From: Planomonospora parontospora
GTDB taxonomy: Bacteria > Actinomycetota > Actinomycetes > Streptosporangiales > Streptosporangiaceae
Length of the DNA stretch: 64,000 nucleotides
Assembly (NCBI GenBank): GCA_014647935.1
Contig: BMQD01000001.1
Coordinates: 372,001-436,000, forward strand
Direction of reading: 5' to 3'
Numbering within the stretch: the first letter of the stretch is position 1; every line of letters starts with the position of its first letter. Both the position numbers and the translations under genes were made by a program. The notes under the pieces were generated by a model. The model saw only the letters and a program-made list of their open reading frames with translations. It did no database searches and was not told where the DNA came from. This document shows positions 25,826-40,842 of this stretch, piece by piece.

Positions 25826-26635
25826 CTACCGGGCGAACCTGCCCCGGACGTGGACCGGCACCCCCGTGCCGAGCAGGCCGGGAAGGACCTCGGCCACGTG
25901 CATCGGCAGGCGCACGCACCCGTGCGAGGCCGGCGCCGGCGGAACCGAGAGCGCGCCGTGGAAGGCGATGCCGCCGTTGAAGAAGATCGGGTTGTACAGC
26001 TGACCCAGGTAGGACCGGTGCCAGCCGTCTCGCCGCCAGGTCGTCCTGTAGTCGCCCGTCGGCGTGCGGGCGTCTCCGCAGAACTTCTGCGTCCTGCCCT
26101 GCCAGGTGGCCGTCTCGCAGTAGGGGACCCCGCTGCCCGAGGAGGTGTGGCTGATCAGCTTCACCCGCCCGCCGACGTAGAGCACCATCACCTGGGTGGT
26201 GAGGTTCATCTCCACGCGCGTCGGCCTGCCCTTGGGCACCAGGACCCTGGGGGCCCGCGGGGCCTCCAGGGCGTCCCAGGTGCGCCGGGTGACGGCGCCC
26301 GCCGGCTTCAGGCCGTTGACCTTCTGGAACGCCCACACCGCGGCCTGGGTCGCCCCGCCGTACCGGCCGTCGATCCGGCCCGGGTGGTAGCCGAGCTCCT
26401 TCAGTCGGGTCTGCAGCGCCTTGACCGCGGCCCCCTTGGCGCCGACCCTGAGCGTCTTGCCCGGCGCGGCGAAGGGGGCCGGTTCGGCCGCCGCCGTCTC
26501 CGCCGCGAACGAGGCCTCCACCGCGGCGACCGGAACCACCGGGGCGGCGGACACCGCGTTCGCGGCGCCGGAGGAGGACAGGAGCACCGCTCCCGTCATG
26601 AGCGCGGCCACTCCGAGCCGCCGTCCAACCTCCAC
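25826..26635 (-). CDS. Secreted L,D-transpeptidase with peptidoglycan-binding domain
   Basis: A 269-residue exported cell-wall enzyme. A signal peptide (hydrophobic 8-24, likely cut after ANA) and an Ala-rich spacer precede a PG_binding_1 domain (LRVGAKGAAVKALQTRLKELGYHPGRIDGRYG, about 63-95) and a YkuD catalytic domain ending FHGAL...SHGCVRL with nucleophile Cys240 and His238. It makes 3-3 cross-links or attaches proteins to peptidoglycan. The start is GTG 26635. A strong terminator follows. Confidence 0.92.
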   Translation of the reverse strand: MEVGRRLGVAALMTGAVLLSSSGAANAVSAAPVVPVAAVEASFAAETAAAEPAPFAAPGKTLRVGAKGAAVKALQTRLKELGYHPGRIDGRYGGATQAAVWAFQKVNGLKPAGAVTRRTWDALEAPRAPRVLVPKGRPTRVEMNLTTQVMVLYVGGRVKLISHTSSGSGVPYCETATWQGRTQKFCGDARTPTGDYRTTWRRDGWHRSYLGQLYNPIFFNGGIAFHGALSVPPAPASHGCVRLPMHVAEVLPGLLGTGVPVHVRGRFAR

Positions 26636-26755
26636 GTGACTTCATCCCCTCACACCGCTGGATAACCGGATCAACGGAACATAGCGCACCATCAGGATGC
26701 ACCTTCGGCCGGTCATGCAGAGGTGACCGGCCGGCGATCTGTTTAGAGTGGCCGG

Positions 26756-27232
26756 GTGCCAGAAAAGTTGCATCCGAACATCGAGAAGGTCGCCGCCGCC
26801 CTGCGCGAGCACGGTGTCTCCGGAGAGATCGTCGTGTTCCCGCAGGCCACCCCCACCGCCGCGACCGCGGCCGCGCAACTCGGCTGCGAGGTCGGCGCCA
26901 TCGCCAACAGCCTCGTCTTCGACGCCGACGGCGAGCCGCTCCTGGTGCTCACCAGCGGAGCCCACCGCGTCGACACCGGCCTGGTCGCCGAGACGATCGG
27001 CGCGGCCGAGGTACGGCGGGCCACACCGGAGCTGGTCCGCGCGGCCACCGGCCAGCCCATCGGCGGCGTCGCCCCCATCGGCCACCCGGCCCCGATCCGC
27101 ACCCTGGTCGACACCTGGCTGAAGGCGCACGAGGTGGTCTGGGCCGCCGCCGGCCATCCGCACAGCGTCTTCCCGACCTCCTACGACGAACTGCTCCGCA
27201 TCACCGGCGGCGTCCCTGCGGAGGTCGCATGA
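26756..27232 (+). CDS. YbaK/EbsC-family (aminoacyl-tRNA deacylase-like) protein
   Basis: A 158-residue protein of the YbaK/ProX fold, a family that hydrolyses mischarged tRNAs in trans. The central Lys that is catalytic in many YbaK proteins is not obvious here (the segment reads SLVFDADGEPLLVLTSG), while GGVAPIGH and AAGHPHSVFPTS are typical of this actinobacterial subgroup. The next gene overlaps by four bases (ATGA). The true substrate is uncertain. Confidence 0.85.
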   Translation: MPEKLHPNIEKVAAALREHGVSGEIVVFPQATPTAATAAAQLGCEVGAIANSLVFDADGEPLLVLTSGAHRVDTGLVAETIGAAEVRRATPELVRAATGQPIGGVAPIGHPAPIRTLVDTWLKAHEVVWAAAGHPHSVFPTSYDELLRITGGVPAEVA

Positions 27233-27588
27233 CCACCGTCTGGCACAACCCGCGCTGCTCCAAGAGCCGCTGCGCCCTCGACGCGTTCGCCGGCGTCGGC
27301 AGGGACGTGACCGTCCGCCGCTACCTGGACGACCCGCCCACGGTCGCGGAGCTCACCGAGGTGCTCGACCGGCTCGGCCTGCAGCCGTGGGACGTCACCC
27401 GGATGGGGGAGGCCCGGGCCCGGGAGCTCGGGCTGGCGGAGCGGCCGCGCGACCGCGACGAGTGGATCGCCCTCCTGGCCGCCGACCCGGTCCTGATCCA
27501 GCGTCCCATCGTGCTCACCGACGACGGCCGCGCCGTGATCGCCCGCGACGAGGAAACCCTGAAGGCCCTCCTCGAGGACGGTTCCTAG
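27229..27588 (+). CDS. ArsC/Spx-family arsenate reductase-like protein
   Basis: A 119-residue thioredoxin-fold protein of the ArsC family. The N-terminal NPRCSKSR motif contains the reactive Cys of glutaredoxin-type arsenate reductases, and IQRPIVLTDDG is the conserved C-terminal segment. No arsenite pump or ArsR regulator is near, so a general redox role is as likely as arsenic resistance. Its start overlaps the YbaK-like gene, so the two are co-translated. Confidence 0.85.
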   Translation: MTTVWHNPRCSKSRCALDAFAGVGRDVTVRRYLDDPPTVAELTEVLDRLGLQPWDVTRMGEARARELGLAERPRDRDEWIALLAADPVLIQRPIVLTDDGRAVIARDEETLKALLEDGS

Positions 27589-27675
27589 CCGACCGGTCTC
27601 CGGCCGGGTCCAGCCCGCGGCCCGAACCCCTTCGCGCGGTGGCCGGGCCTCGCGCAGGCCGGGTGAGGCGGGGTG

Positions 27676-28863
27676 TCAGTCGGCGGTGTGGGCGGCGCGG
27701 TGCCGGAGGAGGAGCATGGCGGCGTCGTCGGCCAGCGGGCGGCCGACGTGGTGGAGGAGGTCGGCGCGGAGGGCGTCCAGGGCGAGCTGCGGGTCGGCGC
27801 CGTCCAGCAGGTGGGCGCGGGAGTCCAGGGGGTAGAACCGGCCCGAGCGGTCCCGCGCCTCGATGACCCCGTCGGTGTAGAAGAGGACCTGGTGGCCGGG
27901 CGCGAACGGGATCTGGTACGGCGCGGGCTCCCCGGCCTTCAGCGCGCCCATCCCCAGGGGAAGCGCGTCCTCGGGCGGATCGGCGAACCAGTGGTCGCCC
28001 TCGGCGGTGAGCACCATGGGCGGCGGGTGGCCGCAGTTCAGGACGGTGATGGAGGCGCCGCCGGTGATCTCGGCGAGCACGGCGGTGACGAACTGCTCAC
28101 CGGACAGCTCCCGGCTCAGCGCGTTCTCCAGGCGGGACACCACGCCCTGGAGCTTGGACTCGTCGTAGGCGGCCTCCCGGAAGGCGCCGAGCACCACCGC
28201 GGCCGTCTCGACGGCCTCCAGCCCCTTGCCCTGGACGTCGCCCACGATGACCCGGACCCCGTGCGGGGTGGTGACCACCTCGTACAGGTCGCCGCCGATC
28301 CGGGCCTCGGCCGTGGCGGAGGTGTAGGAGACGGCGACGCCGATCCCGGGTCCGGCGCGGCGCGGCACCGGCCGGAGCAGGACCCGCTGGGCGGCCTCGG
28401 CCACCGAGCGGACGTCGGCGAGCCGCCGTTCGTGGCGGAGCCGCCCGGCGCTGGCCAGCACGCTGGCCATGGTCACGCCGAGGATGGCGATGACGGTGAC
28501 GTTGGTGCGGGGCGTCCAGAGGATGTCGTTGTAGGCGCCGAGGGCCACGCCGAGCAGGAGGGCGATGACGCCGACCAGCGTGGTGCGGGCCAGGCCGCAG
28601 GCCACACTGGCGAAGGCGGGGCCCAGGGCGAGCAGGGGGAGGAGACCGGTCGTCGGACCCGTGCCGAAATCGATCGTGGCCACCACGGCCATCACGATGA
28701 ACGGCAGCAGCTTCAGGACGGCGTGGGTCTTGCCGGTCTCGACGGAGGAGAGGAGCCTGACGAAGGCGCGGGCCCTGGTCGAGGAGAGGGAGGCGCGGAG
28801 AGAGGCGAGCCGGCTTTTCGGGCGTGACGGGGAGCGATCCTGGCGGCCGTCTCTCCTGAGCAT
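27676..28863 (-). CDS. Membrane SpoIIE/RsbU-type PP2C phosphatase
   Basis: A 395-residue protein. A basic N-terminus is followed by about four membrane segments (residues 50-140) and a cytoplasmic PP2C SpoIIE domain with GGDLYEVV, VIVGDVQGKGLEA, LNCGHPPPMVL, LFYTDGVIEARD and a final DDAAMLLLR; these supply the metal-binding Asp residues. Such enzymes reverse anti-sigma-factor antagonist phosphorylation in stress or development. No anti-sigma gene is adjacent. The ATG is at 28863; it is convergent with the ArsC-like gene. Confidence 0.9.
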   Translation of the reverse strand: MLRRDGRQDRSPSRPKSRLASLRASLSSTRARAFVRLLSSVETGKTHAVLKLLPFIVMAVVATIDFGTGPTTGLLPLLALGPAFASVACGLARTTLVGVIALLLGVALGAYNDILWTPRTNVTVIAILGVTMASVLASAGRLRHERRLADVRSVAEAAQRVLLRPVPRRAGPGIGVAVSYTSATAEARIGGDLYEVVTTPHGVRVIVGDVQGKGLEAVETAAVVLGAFREAAYDESKLQGVVSRLENALSRELSGEQFVTAVLAEITGGASITVLNCGHPPPMVLTAEGDHWFADPPEDALPLGMGALKAGEPAPYQIPFAPGHQVLFYTDGVIEARDRSGRFYPLDSRAHLLDGADPQLALDALRADLLHHVGRPLADDAAMLLLRHRAAHTAD

Positions 28864-28969
28864 CTCACCACGTCTCGTTAAACAGCGCGTTTGTTTTTTC
28901 CTACCACAGCGATGGACATCGGCGGCGGACTACACGCGAGGTTCAACGGAAGAACGTATCCGTGGCCGG

Positions 28970-28997
28970 ATGGGTACGCCGGAACCGGCGTACCCAT
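28970..28997 (-). terminator. Perfect hairpin downstream of bldD
   Basis: Bases 28970-28982 and 28985-28997 are exact 13-base inverted repeats (atgggtacgccgg) with a two-base centre, 15 bases after the bldD stop. There is no T-run after it on the minus strand, so it is an I-shaped terminator candidate. Confidence 0.75.
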
Positions 28998-29011
28998 GAG
29001 ACGGTCCGGAA

Positions 29012-29506
29012 TCAGAAGGAGTCGACGGCCCGGCGTGCCTCGGGGTCCAGGACGCCCCAGTTGATGAGCTCCTCGGTGAGCTCGCTGGGGGACTTGTCGT
29101 AGATCACGGCGAGGGAGCGCAGGTCCTCCTGGCGGATGGACAGCACCTTGCCGTTGTAGTCACCACGCTGGCTCTGGATGGTCGCCGCGTAACGGGCGAG
29201 GGCACCGGCCTTCTCCTTGGGGAGCTGGGAGAGGCGCTCAAGGTCGATCACAAGCTTCGGCGTGGGTCCCAGCGGACTCGGGGCGGCGCCTCCGGGCAGC
29301 AACTCCGAGACGGGCACCCCGTAGAAATCCGCGAGCTCGGCAAGCTTCTGCACCGTGACAGCGCGGTCGCCACGCTCGTAGGAGCCGACGACGACCGCCT
29401 TCCAACGTCCGCGGGACTTCTCTTCGACTCCGTGCAGGGACAATCCCTGCTGGGTGCGAATGGCGCGGAGTCGTGCACCCAGCGACTTGGCGTATTCAGA
29501 CGGCAT
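29012..29506 (-). CDS. bldD: Developmental master regulator BldD
   Basis: A 164-residue protein with the BldD helix-turn-helix (KSLGARLRAIRTQQGLSLHGVEEKS, then VVVGSYERGDRAVTV, residues about 7-50) and a C-terminal c-di-GMP-binding domain carrying both signature motifs, RGD and RQED, eight residues apart (RGDYNGKVLSIRQED). In Streptomyces the tetrameric c-di-GMP-bound form represses sporulation genes during vegetative growth. The linker between the domains (LLPGGAAPSPLGPTP) is short and Pro-rich. Together with the mIHF gene it indicates a differentiating actinomycete. Confidence 0.96.
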   Translation of the reverse strand: MPSEYAKSLGARLRAIRTQQGLSLHGVEEKSRGRWKAVVVGSYERGDRAVTVQKLAELADFYGVPVSELLPGGAAPSPLGPTPKLVIDLERLSQLPKEKAGALARYAATIQSQRGDYNGKVLSIRQEDLRSLAVIYDKSPSELTEELINWGVLDPEARRAVDSF

Positions 29507-29934
29507 CGTGTGGCCCCCCGGCTCTCTAATGTACTGCTTTCACTTGATTGTGCTACCTCACGCCGTATGCTCCGGTCACCGGGTCGGCGCCCAGGGGTAG
29601 GTGCCTGCGATGACCGGAGAGTGAGGGTTCACCCGGTAACGTCACGACGTGTGGTTACGGACAGTGACGGTAAAGGGGCGGACGCCGAAGGTCAAGCTGA
29701 TTGGAAAAAAGAGGTCGAATCCGGTCCGGCGGGTTCCGCCGTGAATGTCGTATTTGTTCCCTCTGCCGGGCCCCTGAATCCGCTCCGGGCGTCCGGGTCT
29801 CACCGTGCGTCGCGGCCGGGCTCCAGACGGGAGCGCCGCCGGCCGTACGGGACGGTGAGGGCCGCGCCGGCGATCGGGGCGGCACACCGGAGGAGGCGGC
29901 GGCCCGGGACGCCGGCGGGCGGTGGACGGGGCGG
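29507..29934. other. 428-base gap upstream of bldD, regulatory
   Basis: No convincing gene is seen. The bldD-proximal third is less GC-rich than its surroundings and has a TACATT box (29528-29533, minus strand) about 21 bases before the bldD ATG, but no good -35. Around 29633-29660 an inverted repeat GGTAAC...GTTAC flanks GTCACGACGTG. I could not place a full BldD box (TNACNCNGNGTNA); the nearest sequence, TGACCGGAGAGTGA near 29609-29622, has one extra base in the centre. The arginine deiminase end of the gap is plain GC-rich sequence. Confidence 0.5.
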
Positions 29935-31179
29935 TCAGACGCCGTCGCGCTCGATCGGGCAGCTCATGCAGCGCGGACCCCCGCGCCCCCGGCCCAGCTC
30001 GCTGCCCCGGACGGTGATCACCTCGATGCCGGCCGCGCGCAGGTGGTTGTTGGTGGTGGTGTTGCGCTCGTAGGCCACGACCACGCCCGGCTCCAGCGCC
30101 AGCACGTTGCAGCCGTCGTCCCACTGCTCGCGCGCGGCGGCGTGCACGTCCTGGACGGCGGTCAGCACCCGGATGTCGTCCAGGCCCAGCGCGGCGGCGA
30201 TCGCCCGGTGCATCTCCTCCGGCGCGTGGTCGGTGATCTTGAGTTCCTTGTCGTTGTCGCCCGGCTCGATCGTGTAGGACGGCAGCATGCCCAGCCCGGC
30301 GTACTTGGTGAACGTCCCCTCGTCGACCTGGGTCATCACCGTGTCCAGGTGCATGAACGCTCGCGCCTTCGGCATGTCCAGCGCCACGATCCGGCTCGCC
30401 GAGCCCCGGGCGAACAGGCTGCACGCGAGCATCTCGACGGCCTGCGGCCGGGTCCGCTCGCTCATCCCGACCAGGACCGCGCCGCGCCCGATGACCAGTA
30501 CGTCGCCGCCCTCGATGGTGGCCGGCGCGGCGGCCATGCCGGGCATCCACACGTGGTAGCCGCCCTGTCCGGGCCGGTCGTAGCCGTCGGCGAACAGCGG
30601 GTGGTGGCGGTAGACCGCCTCGTAGTTGACCGTCTCGCGGCGGCGGGCCTTCTTGCGCATCGCGTTGATCGAGACGCCGTCGTAGATCCAGCAGGAGGTG
30701 TCGCGGGTGAACAGGTGGTTGGGCAGCGGCGGCAGGACGAAGCCGTCCATCCCCAGCGTGTGGAAGGCGACGCTGCGGGGTTCGGGGGACAGCTCCAGGA
30801 ACTCGCGCTTGGTCAGGCCGCCGGTGAGGTACTGCTGCAGCTGCGCCGGGTCCATCGCGTCGAGCGTGTTGCGGACGGCGTCGGTGGCCAGCGGCCCGAA
30901 CCAGCGGGGGTCCACGATGCCGTCGAGGATGTGCCTGCGCGCCTCGGGGACGGCGACCGTCTCGCGCAGCAGGTCCGACAGCAGGTGCACCGTGACGCCC
31001 CGGTCCCGCAGGACCCGCTGCCACTCCTCGTGCTCCTCCACCGCGCGCTGCACCCACAGCACGTCGTCGAAGAGGAACTCGTCCTTGTTGGCGGGGGTCA
31101 GCCGCTTCAGCGCCAGGTCCGGCTCGTGCAGGACGACCTGCCTGAGCCGGCCCACCTCGGAGCCGACGTGAAAGGCCAT
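29935..31179 (-). CDS. arcA: Arginine deiminase
   Basis: A 414-residue guanidino-group hydrolase turning arginine into citrulline and ammonia. The catalytic residues are in NHLFTRD (Asp), [17 protein letters not shown] (His), and the C-terminal nucleophile Cys in GGPRCMSCP; the length is normal. ATG 31179 has GAGGAG eight bases upstream, better than the earlier open frame. No ornithine carbamoyltransferase or carbamate kinase is adjacent, so the full fermentative pathway is not shown here. It is divergent from the pyrimidine operon. Confidence 0.95.
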   Translation of the reverse strand: MAFHVGSEVGRLRQVVLHEPDLALKRLTPANKDEFLFDDVLWVQRAVEEHEEWQRVLRDRGVTVHLLSDLLRETVAVPEARRHILDGIVDPRWFGPLATDAVRNTLDAMDPAQLQQYLTGGLTKREFLELSPEPRSVAFHTLGMDGFVLPPLPNHLFTRDTSCWIYDGVSINAMRKKARRRETVNYEAVYRHHPLFADGYDRPGQGGYHVWMPGMAAAPATIEGGDVLVIGRGAVLVGMSERTRPQAVEMLACSLFARGSASRIVALDMPKARAFMHLDTVMTQVDEGTFTKYAGLGMLPSYTIEPGDNDKELKITDHAPEEMHRAIAAALGLDDIRVLTAVQDVHAAAREQWDDGCNVLALEPGVVVAYERNTTTNNHLRAAGIEVITVRGSELGRGRGGPRCMSCPIERDGV

Positions 31180-33016
<1,837 letters not shown>

Positions 33017-33020
<4 letters not shown>

Positions 33021-34327
33021 GCGTGAAGACCAGCGTGACCACCGTCATCAAGGGCGCCCGGATCCTCGGCGGCGAGCCCGCCGACATCCTGATCGACGGC
33101 GGCGTCATCGCCGCGGTCGGGCCGGACCTGACCGGCGACGAGACCGTCGAGGCGGCGGGCCTGGTCGCCCTGCCCGGCCTGGTGGACCTGCACACCCACC
33201 TGCGCGAGCCGGGCCGGGAGGACGCCGAGACCGTCGAGAGCGGCACCCGCGCCGCGGCCCTCGGCGGGTTCACCGCCGTGCACGCCATGGCCAACACCTC
33301 CCCGGTCGCCGACACCGCGGGCGTCGTCGAGCAGGTCTGGCGGCTGGGCCTGGCGGCCGGCCACTGCGACGTGCAGCCGGTCGGCGCGGTCACCGAGGGC
33401 CTCGGCGGCGAGCGGCTGGCCGAGCTCGGCGCGATGGCCGACTCCGCGGCCCGCGTCCGGGTCTTCTCCGACGACGGCAAGTGCGTCTCGGACGCGGTGC
33501 TCATGCGCCGCGCCCTGGAGTACGTCAAGGCCTTCGACGGCGTGGTCGCCCAGCACGCCCAGGAGCCGCGCCTGACCGCCGGCGCGCAGATGAACGAGGG
33601 CGCGGTCTCCGGCAGGCTCGGCCTGACCGGCTGGCCCGCGGTCGCCGAGGAGGCGGTCATCGCCCGCGACTGCCTGCTCGCCGCGCACGTCGGCTCCCGC
33701 CTGCACGTCTGCCACGTCTCCACGGCGGGCTCGGTGGAGATCATCCGCTGGGCCAAGTCCAAGGGGTGGAACGTCACCGCCGAGGTGACCCCGCACCACC
33801 TGCTGCTCACCGACGACCTCGTGGAGGACTCGCCGGTCGGCGCCTACAACCCGATCTACAAGGTGAACCCGCCGCTGCGCACCCGCGCCGACGTCGAGGC
33901 GCTGCGCGCGGCCCTGGCCGACGGCACGATCGACGTCGTGGCCACCGACCACGCCCCGCACCCGGTCGAGGACAAGGAGACCGAGTGGGCCGCCGCGGCG
34001 ATGGGCATGATCGGCCTGGAGACGGCGCTGGCGGTGGTCCAGGAGGCCATGGTGGAGACCGGCCTGCTCGACTGGGCCGGCGTGGCCGAGCGCATGTCGT
34101 ACGCCCCGGCCAGGATCGGCCGCCTGGCCGGGCACGGCCGGCCGCTGGAGGCCGGCTCCCCGGCCAACATCACCCTCTACGACCCGTCGGTGCGCGCGCA
34201 GGTGGACCCGTCCTCCTACGCCTCCAAGAGCCGCAACACCCCCTACGAGGGGCGGTCCCTGCCGGGCCGGGTCGTGGCCACCTTCCTGCGGGGCCGCGCG
34301 ACCGTCCTCGACGGCAAGCTCGCGTGA
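33017..34327 (+). CDS. pyrC: Dihydroorotase
   Basis: A 436-residue class I dihydroorotase. Metal motif [10 protein letters not shown] (about 60-69), [17 protein letters not shown], the [10 protein letters not shown] and [10 protein letters not shown] His residues and the Asp in ATDHAPHP are present. GTG 33017 overlaps the pyrB stop (GTGA). After the stop there is a 117-base gap, the only sizeable one inside the operon, with a small inverted repeat TACTTTCAGAAGTA before carA. Confidence 0.97.
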
Positions 34328-34444
34328 CGGCCGCCCGCGCCCGCGCGGTGCCGGCGGGCGTCCCACATCGTGGAGACGCCCTCCGCCCATGCGCCGGATA
34401 TTTCATACTTTCAGAAGTAATGACCGAGATGAGTGGGATGTTCT

Positions 34445-35693
34445 GTGAGTGAGCGAAGCGAGCGGGCCGGCGGCCGCCCGGCGGGCGGCGGGACCGGGAC
34501 CGCGGTTCTCGTGCTGGAGGACGGGCGCGTCTTCCACGGAACCCCGTACGGAGCCGAGGGCGAGACCTTCGGCGAGATGGTCTTCAACACCGGGATGACC
34601 GGCTACCAGGAGACCCTCACCGACCCCTCCTACCACCGCCAGATCGTCGCGATGACCGCGCCGCACATCGGCAACACCGGCGTCAACGACGCCGACCCCG
34701 AGTCGTCCCGCGTCTGGGTGGCGGGCTACGTGGTCCGCGAGCCCGCCCGGGTGCACTCCAACTGGCGCGCCACCCGCTCCCTGGACGACTACCTCGCCGA
34801 CTCCGGCGTCGTCGGGATCGCGATCCCCGGCACCCGCGCGCTCACCCGCCACCTGCGCGAGCGCGGCGCCATGCGCGCCGGGATCTTCTCCGGCGGGGCC
34901 GTGGCCCCGGTCGAGGAGCTCCTGGAGCGGGTCCGGCTCAGCCCTTCGATGGAGGGCGCCGACCTGGCCGAGCAGGTCTCCACCGCCGAGCCGTACGTCG
35001 TGCCCGCCCGCGGCGCCAAGAAGTACACCGTGGCGGCCGTGGACCTGGGCATCAAGTCCATGACCCCGCAGCGGATGGCCGAGCGCGGCTGCGAGGTGCA
35101 CGTCCTGCCCGCCACGGCCACCGCCGCCGACATCCTCGCGCTCGACCCCGACGGGGTGTTCTTCTCCAACGGCCCCGGCGACCCGGCCACCGCCGACGGC
35201 CCCGTCGAGGCGCTGCGCGGCGTGCTGGACGCGGGCCGGCCGTTCTTCGGCATCTGCTTCGGCAACCAGATCTTCGGCCGCGCGCTGGGCCTGGGCACCT
35301 ACAAGCTGCGCTACGGGCACCGCGGGGTCAACCAGCCGGTCCAGGACCGGCGCACCGGCAAGGTGGAGATCTCCGCGCACAACCACGGCTTCGCCGTGCA
35401 GGCCCCGCTGGACGGCGCCTTCGACACGCCGTACGGCCCGGCGGAGGTCAGCCACGTCAACCTCAACGACGACTGCGTCGAGGGGCTGCGGCTGGTCGAC
35501 CGGCCCGCCTTCAGCGTCCAGTACCACCCCGAGGCCGCGGCCGGCCCGCACGACTCCGCAGGGCTCTTCGACCGGTTCTGCGCTCTGATGGAGCAGTCGA
35601 GGGGACGAGAGAGCGCAGCGGCCGGCGAGGGACGAGTCGTCCGCGCAGCGGGCGAGGAGCCGGGCGCGACCATGAGCACGGAGACGAAGAAGA

Positions 35694-35701
<8 letters not shown>
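34445..35701 (+). CDS. carA: Carbamoyl-phosphate synthase small (glutaminase) chain
   Basis: A 418-residue glutamine amidotransferase chain. The nucleophile Cys is in [12 protein letters not shown], with the His/Glu of [27 protein letters not shown] marks the N-terminal domain. GTG 34445 is the most likely start; GTG 34433 is the other. Both ends look expanded: the first 20 residues ([14 protein letters not shown]) and the last 30 ([22 protein letters not shown]) are encoded by related gagcgnagcg repeats and are not conserved in the family. It overlaps carB by eight bases. Confidence 0.95.
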
Positions 35702-38987
<3,286 letters not shown>

Positions 38988-39002
38988 TGCCCTGAGCGGG
39001 AG

Positions 39003-39878
39003 GTGAGGGAGACGCCTGTCACTCCGGTACAGGTCACGGGCACGGTGCTGACGACGCGCCGGGTCGACGCCTACCATGCGCTGACCGTGGTCGCGCCCGG
39101 CATCGTCGAGCGGTTCCGCCCCGGCCACTTCGTGGCGGTGGCCGTCGGCGGGCCGGGGACGTCGATGCTGACGCGCCGTGCCTTCTCCGTCCACGACGTC
39201 AAGCCCGACTACGGCGGCACGGTGGAGTTCGTCTTCACCGCCGGCGGTCCGGGCACGGCCTGGCTCGCCGAGCGCCGCGCCCGCGACACGCTGGACCTGG
39301 TGGGCCCGCTCGGCCGGCCCTTCCCGCTGCCCCGGGACCCGGTGACCTGCGTCCTGGTCGGCGGCGAGTACGGCTCCGCGATGCTCTTCGCGGTCGCCGA
39401 CGCCCTCCAGCGGCGCGGCTGCCGGGTGGACTTCGTGCTCGGCGCGGCCTCGGCCGACCGGGTCTTCGGTGCGCTGCGCGCCCGCCGGATGGGGGAGACG
39501 ACCACGCTGACCACCGAGGACGGGTCGCTGGGCATGCGCGGCCGGGTGACCGACGTGCTGCCCGGGGTGATCGCCGACGTCCGCGCCGACGCGGTCTACG
39601 CCTGCGGTCCCATGGAGATGCTGCGCGGGGTGACCGCCGTGGCGGTCGAGTTCGACATCCCGGTCCAGGTGGCCGTGGAGGAGCGGATGGCCTGCGGGAT
39701 CGGCGTGTGCATGACGTGCGTGCTCCCGGTCATCGGCGACGACGGCGTCACCCGGATGGTCCGCTCCTGCGTCGAGGGCCCGGCCTTCCGGGGCGAGCGC
39801 GTCCGCTTCGACGACGTGGGAACGATCCCGTTCGACGCGCTCGGAGCGCCCGGCGGAGGCACACGGCATGCCGGTTGA
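39003..39878 (+). CDS. pyrK: Dihydroorotate dehydrogenase electron transfer subunit
   Basis: A 291-residue FAD/2Fe-2S protein of the PyrK family that lets PyrD use NAD. An FNR-like fold (RRAFSVHDV, GPLGRPFPLP, LVGGEYGSAMLFA) is followed by the cluster ligands in ERMACGIGVCMTC plus a Cys in VRSCVEGPAF. The GTG at 39003 directly follows a GGGAG, which is very tight for a ribosome-binding site, so the start is moderate. It overlaps pyrD by 11 bases, as expected for subunits of one complex. Confidence 0.92.
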   Translation: MRETPVTPVQVTGTVLTTRRVDAYHALTVVAPGIVERFRPGHFVAVAVGGPGTSMLTRRAFSVHDVKPDYGGTVEFVFTAGGPGTAWLAERRARDTLDLVGPLGRPFPLPRDPVTCVLVGGEYGSAMLFAVADALQRRGCRVDFVLGAASADRVFGALRARRMGETTTLTTEDGSLGMRGRVTDVLPGVIADVRADAVYACGPMEMLRGVTAVAVEFDIPVQVAVEERMACGIGVCMTCVLPVIGDDGVTRMVRSCVEGPAFRGERVRFDDVGTIPFDALGAPGGGTRHAG

Positions 39879-40842
39879 CATGCGGACCTACCTCGGGCAC
39901 GTGGAACTGGCCAACCCGATCACCACCGCCGCCGGGTGCGCGGCCTCCGGCGCCGAGCTGGCCCAGTTCTTCGACCTGGGCAGGCTCGGCGCGGTGACCA
40001 CCCGGTCGATCACGATGGCGCCCAGGGCGGGCCGCCCGACCCCCCGGATGGCGGAGACGCCCTCGGGCCTGCTGGCCGCCGTGGGGCTGCAGGGACCCGG
40101 CGTGGACGCGTTCCTGGCGCGGGAGCTGCCCTGGCTGGCCCAGCGCAACATCAGGACCGTGGTGTCCATCGGCGGCGGCACCGTCGCCGAGTACACCGCG
40201 CTGGCCCGCAGGCTCACCGACGCGCCCGGCGTGACCGCCGTGGAGGTCAACCTGTCGTGCCCCAACATCGAGGACCGCGGGCGGGTCTTCGCCCTCGACG
40301 GCGCCGCCTCCGCGGAGGTGGTCGCCTCGGTGCGCTCGGTGATGCGCTACGACGTGCCGGTGGTGGCCAAGCTCTCCCCGGACGCGCTGGACGTGGTGAG
40401 CGTCGCCCGCGCGTGCGTGGACGGGGGCGCCGACGCGCTGTCCATGATCAACAATCCGCTCGGCATGAGCATCGACACCGACGCCATGCGCCCCTCGCTC
40501 GCCGCCGTCACCGGCGGCCTGTCGGGGCCGGCGATCCGGCCGCTGGCCGTACGATGCGTCTGGCAGGTCCACGCGGCGCTGCCCGGCGTGCCCATCATCG
40601 GCATGGGCGGCGTGCTGACCGGCCGGGACGCCTTCGAGTTCGTCCTGGCCGGAGCCTGCGTCGTCGCGGTGGGCACCGCGCTGTTCCACGACCCCTACGC
40701 CGGCCTGCGCGTCCTGCGCGAGCTGGAGGAGATCCTGGCGGCGCGGGGTTTCCACCGGCTGGCCGACGCGGTCGGACTGGCCCACCGCCCGCCGGGGGCG
40801 ACCACCCGGCACCGTACGGACTTCGAGGAGAGCCCGCTGTGA
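39868..40842 (+). CDS. pyrD: Dihydroorotate dehydrogenase, class 1B catalytic subunit
   Basis: A 324-residue FMN barrel enzyme. The class 1 base Cys is in EVNLSCPN (about residue 131), with [13 protein letters not shown] at the start, [11 protein letters not shown] and the FMN-phosphate loop [13 protein letters not shown]. Together with pyrK it forms a class 1B heterotetramer that reduces NAD. The start ATG overlaps the pyrK stop region. The last 20 residues are a variable tail that runs into pyrF. Confidence 0.95.
   Translation: MPVDMRTYLGHVELANPITTAAGCAASGAELAQFFDLGRLGAVTTRSITMAPRAGRPTPRMAETPSGLLAAVGLQGPGVDAFLARELPWLAQRNIRTVVSIGGGTVAEYTALARRLTDAPGVTAVEVNLSCPNIEDRGRVFALDGAASAEVVASVRSVMRYDVPVVAKLSPDALDVVSVARACVDGGADALSMINNPLGMSIDTDAMRPSLAAVTGGLSGPAIRPLAVRCVWQVHAALPGVPIIGMGGVLTGRDAFEFVLAGACVVAVGTALFHDPYAGLRVLRELEEILAARGFHRLADAVGLAHRPPGATTRHRTDFEESPL

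Noticed and set aside
29500-29670. BldD-box-like sequences upstream of bldD (autoregulation)
   Set aside because: Best matches have the wrong centre length or mismatched half-sites; not enough to call a site.
34420-34452. Ten-codon ORF ([10 protein letters not shown]) overlapping the carA start, a possible leader peptide
   Set aside because: It has no ribosome-binding site of note, no run of regulatory codons and no attenuator stem-loop pair downstream; probably chance.
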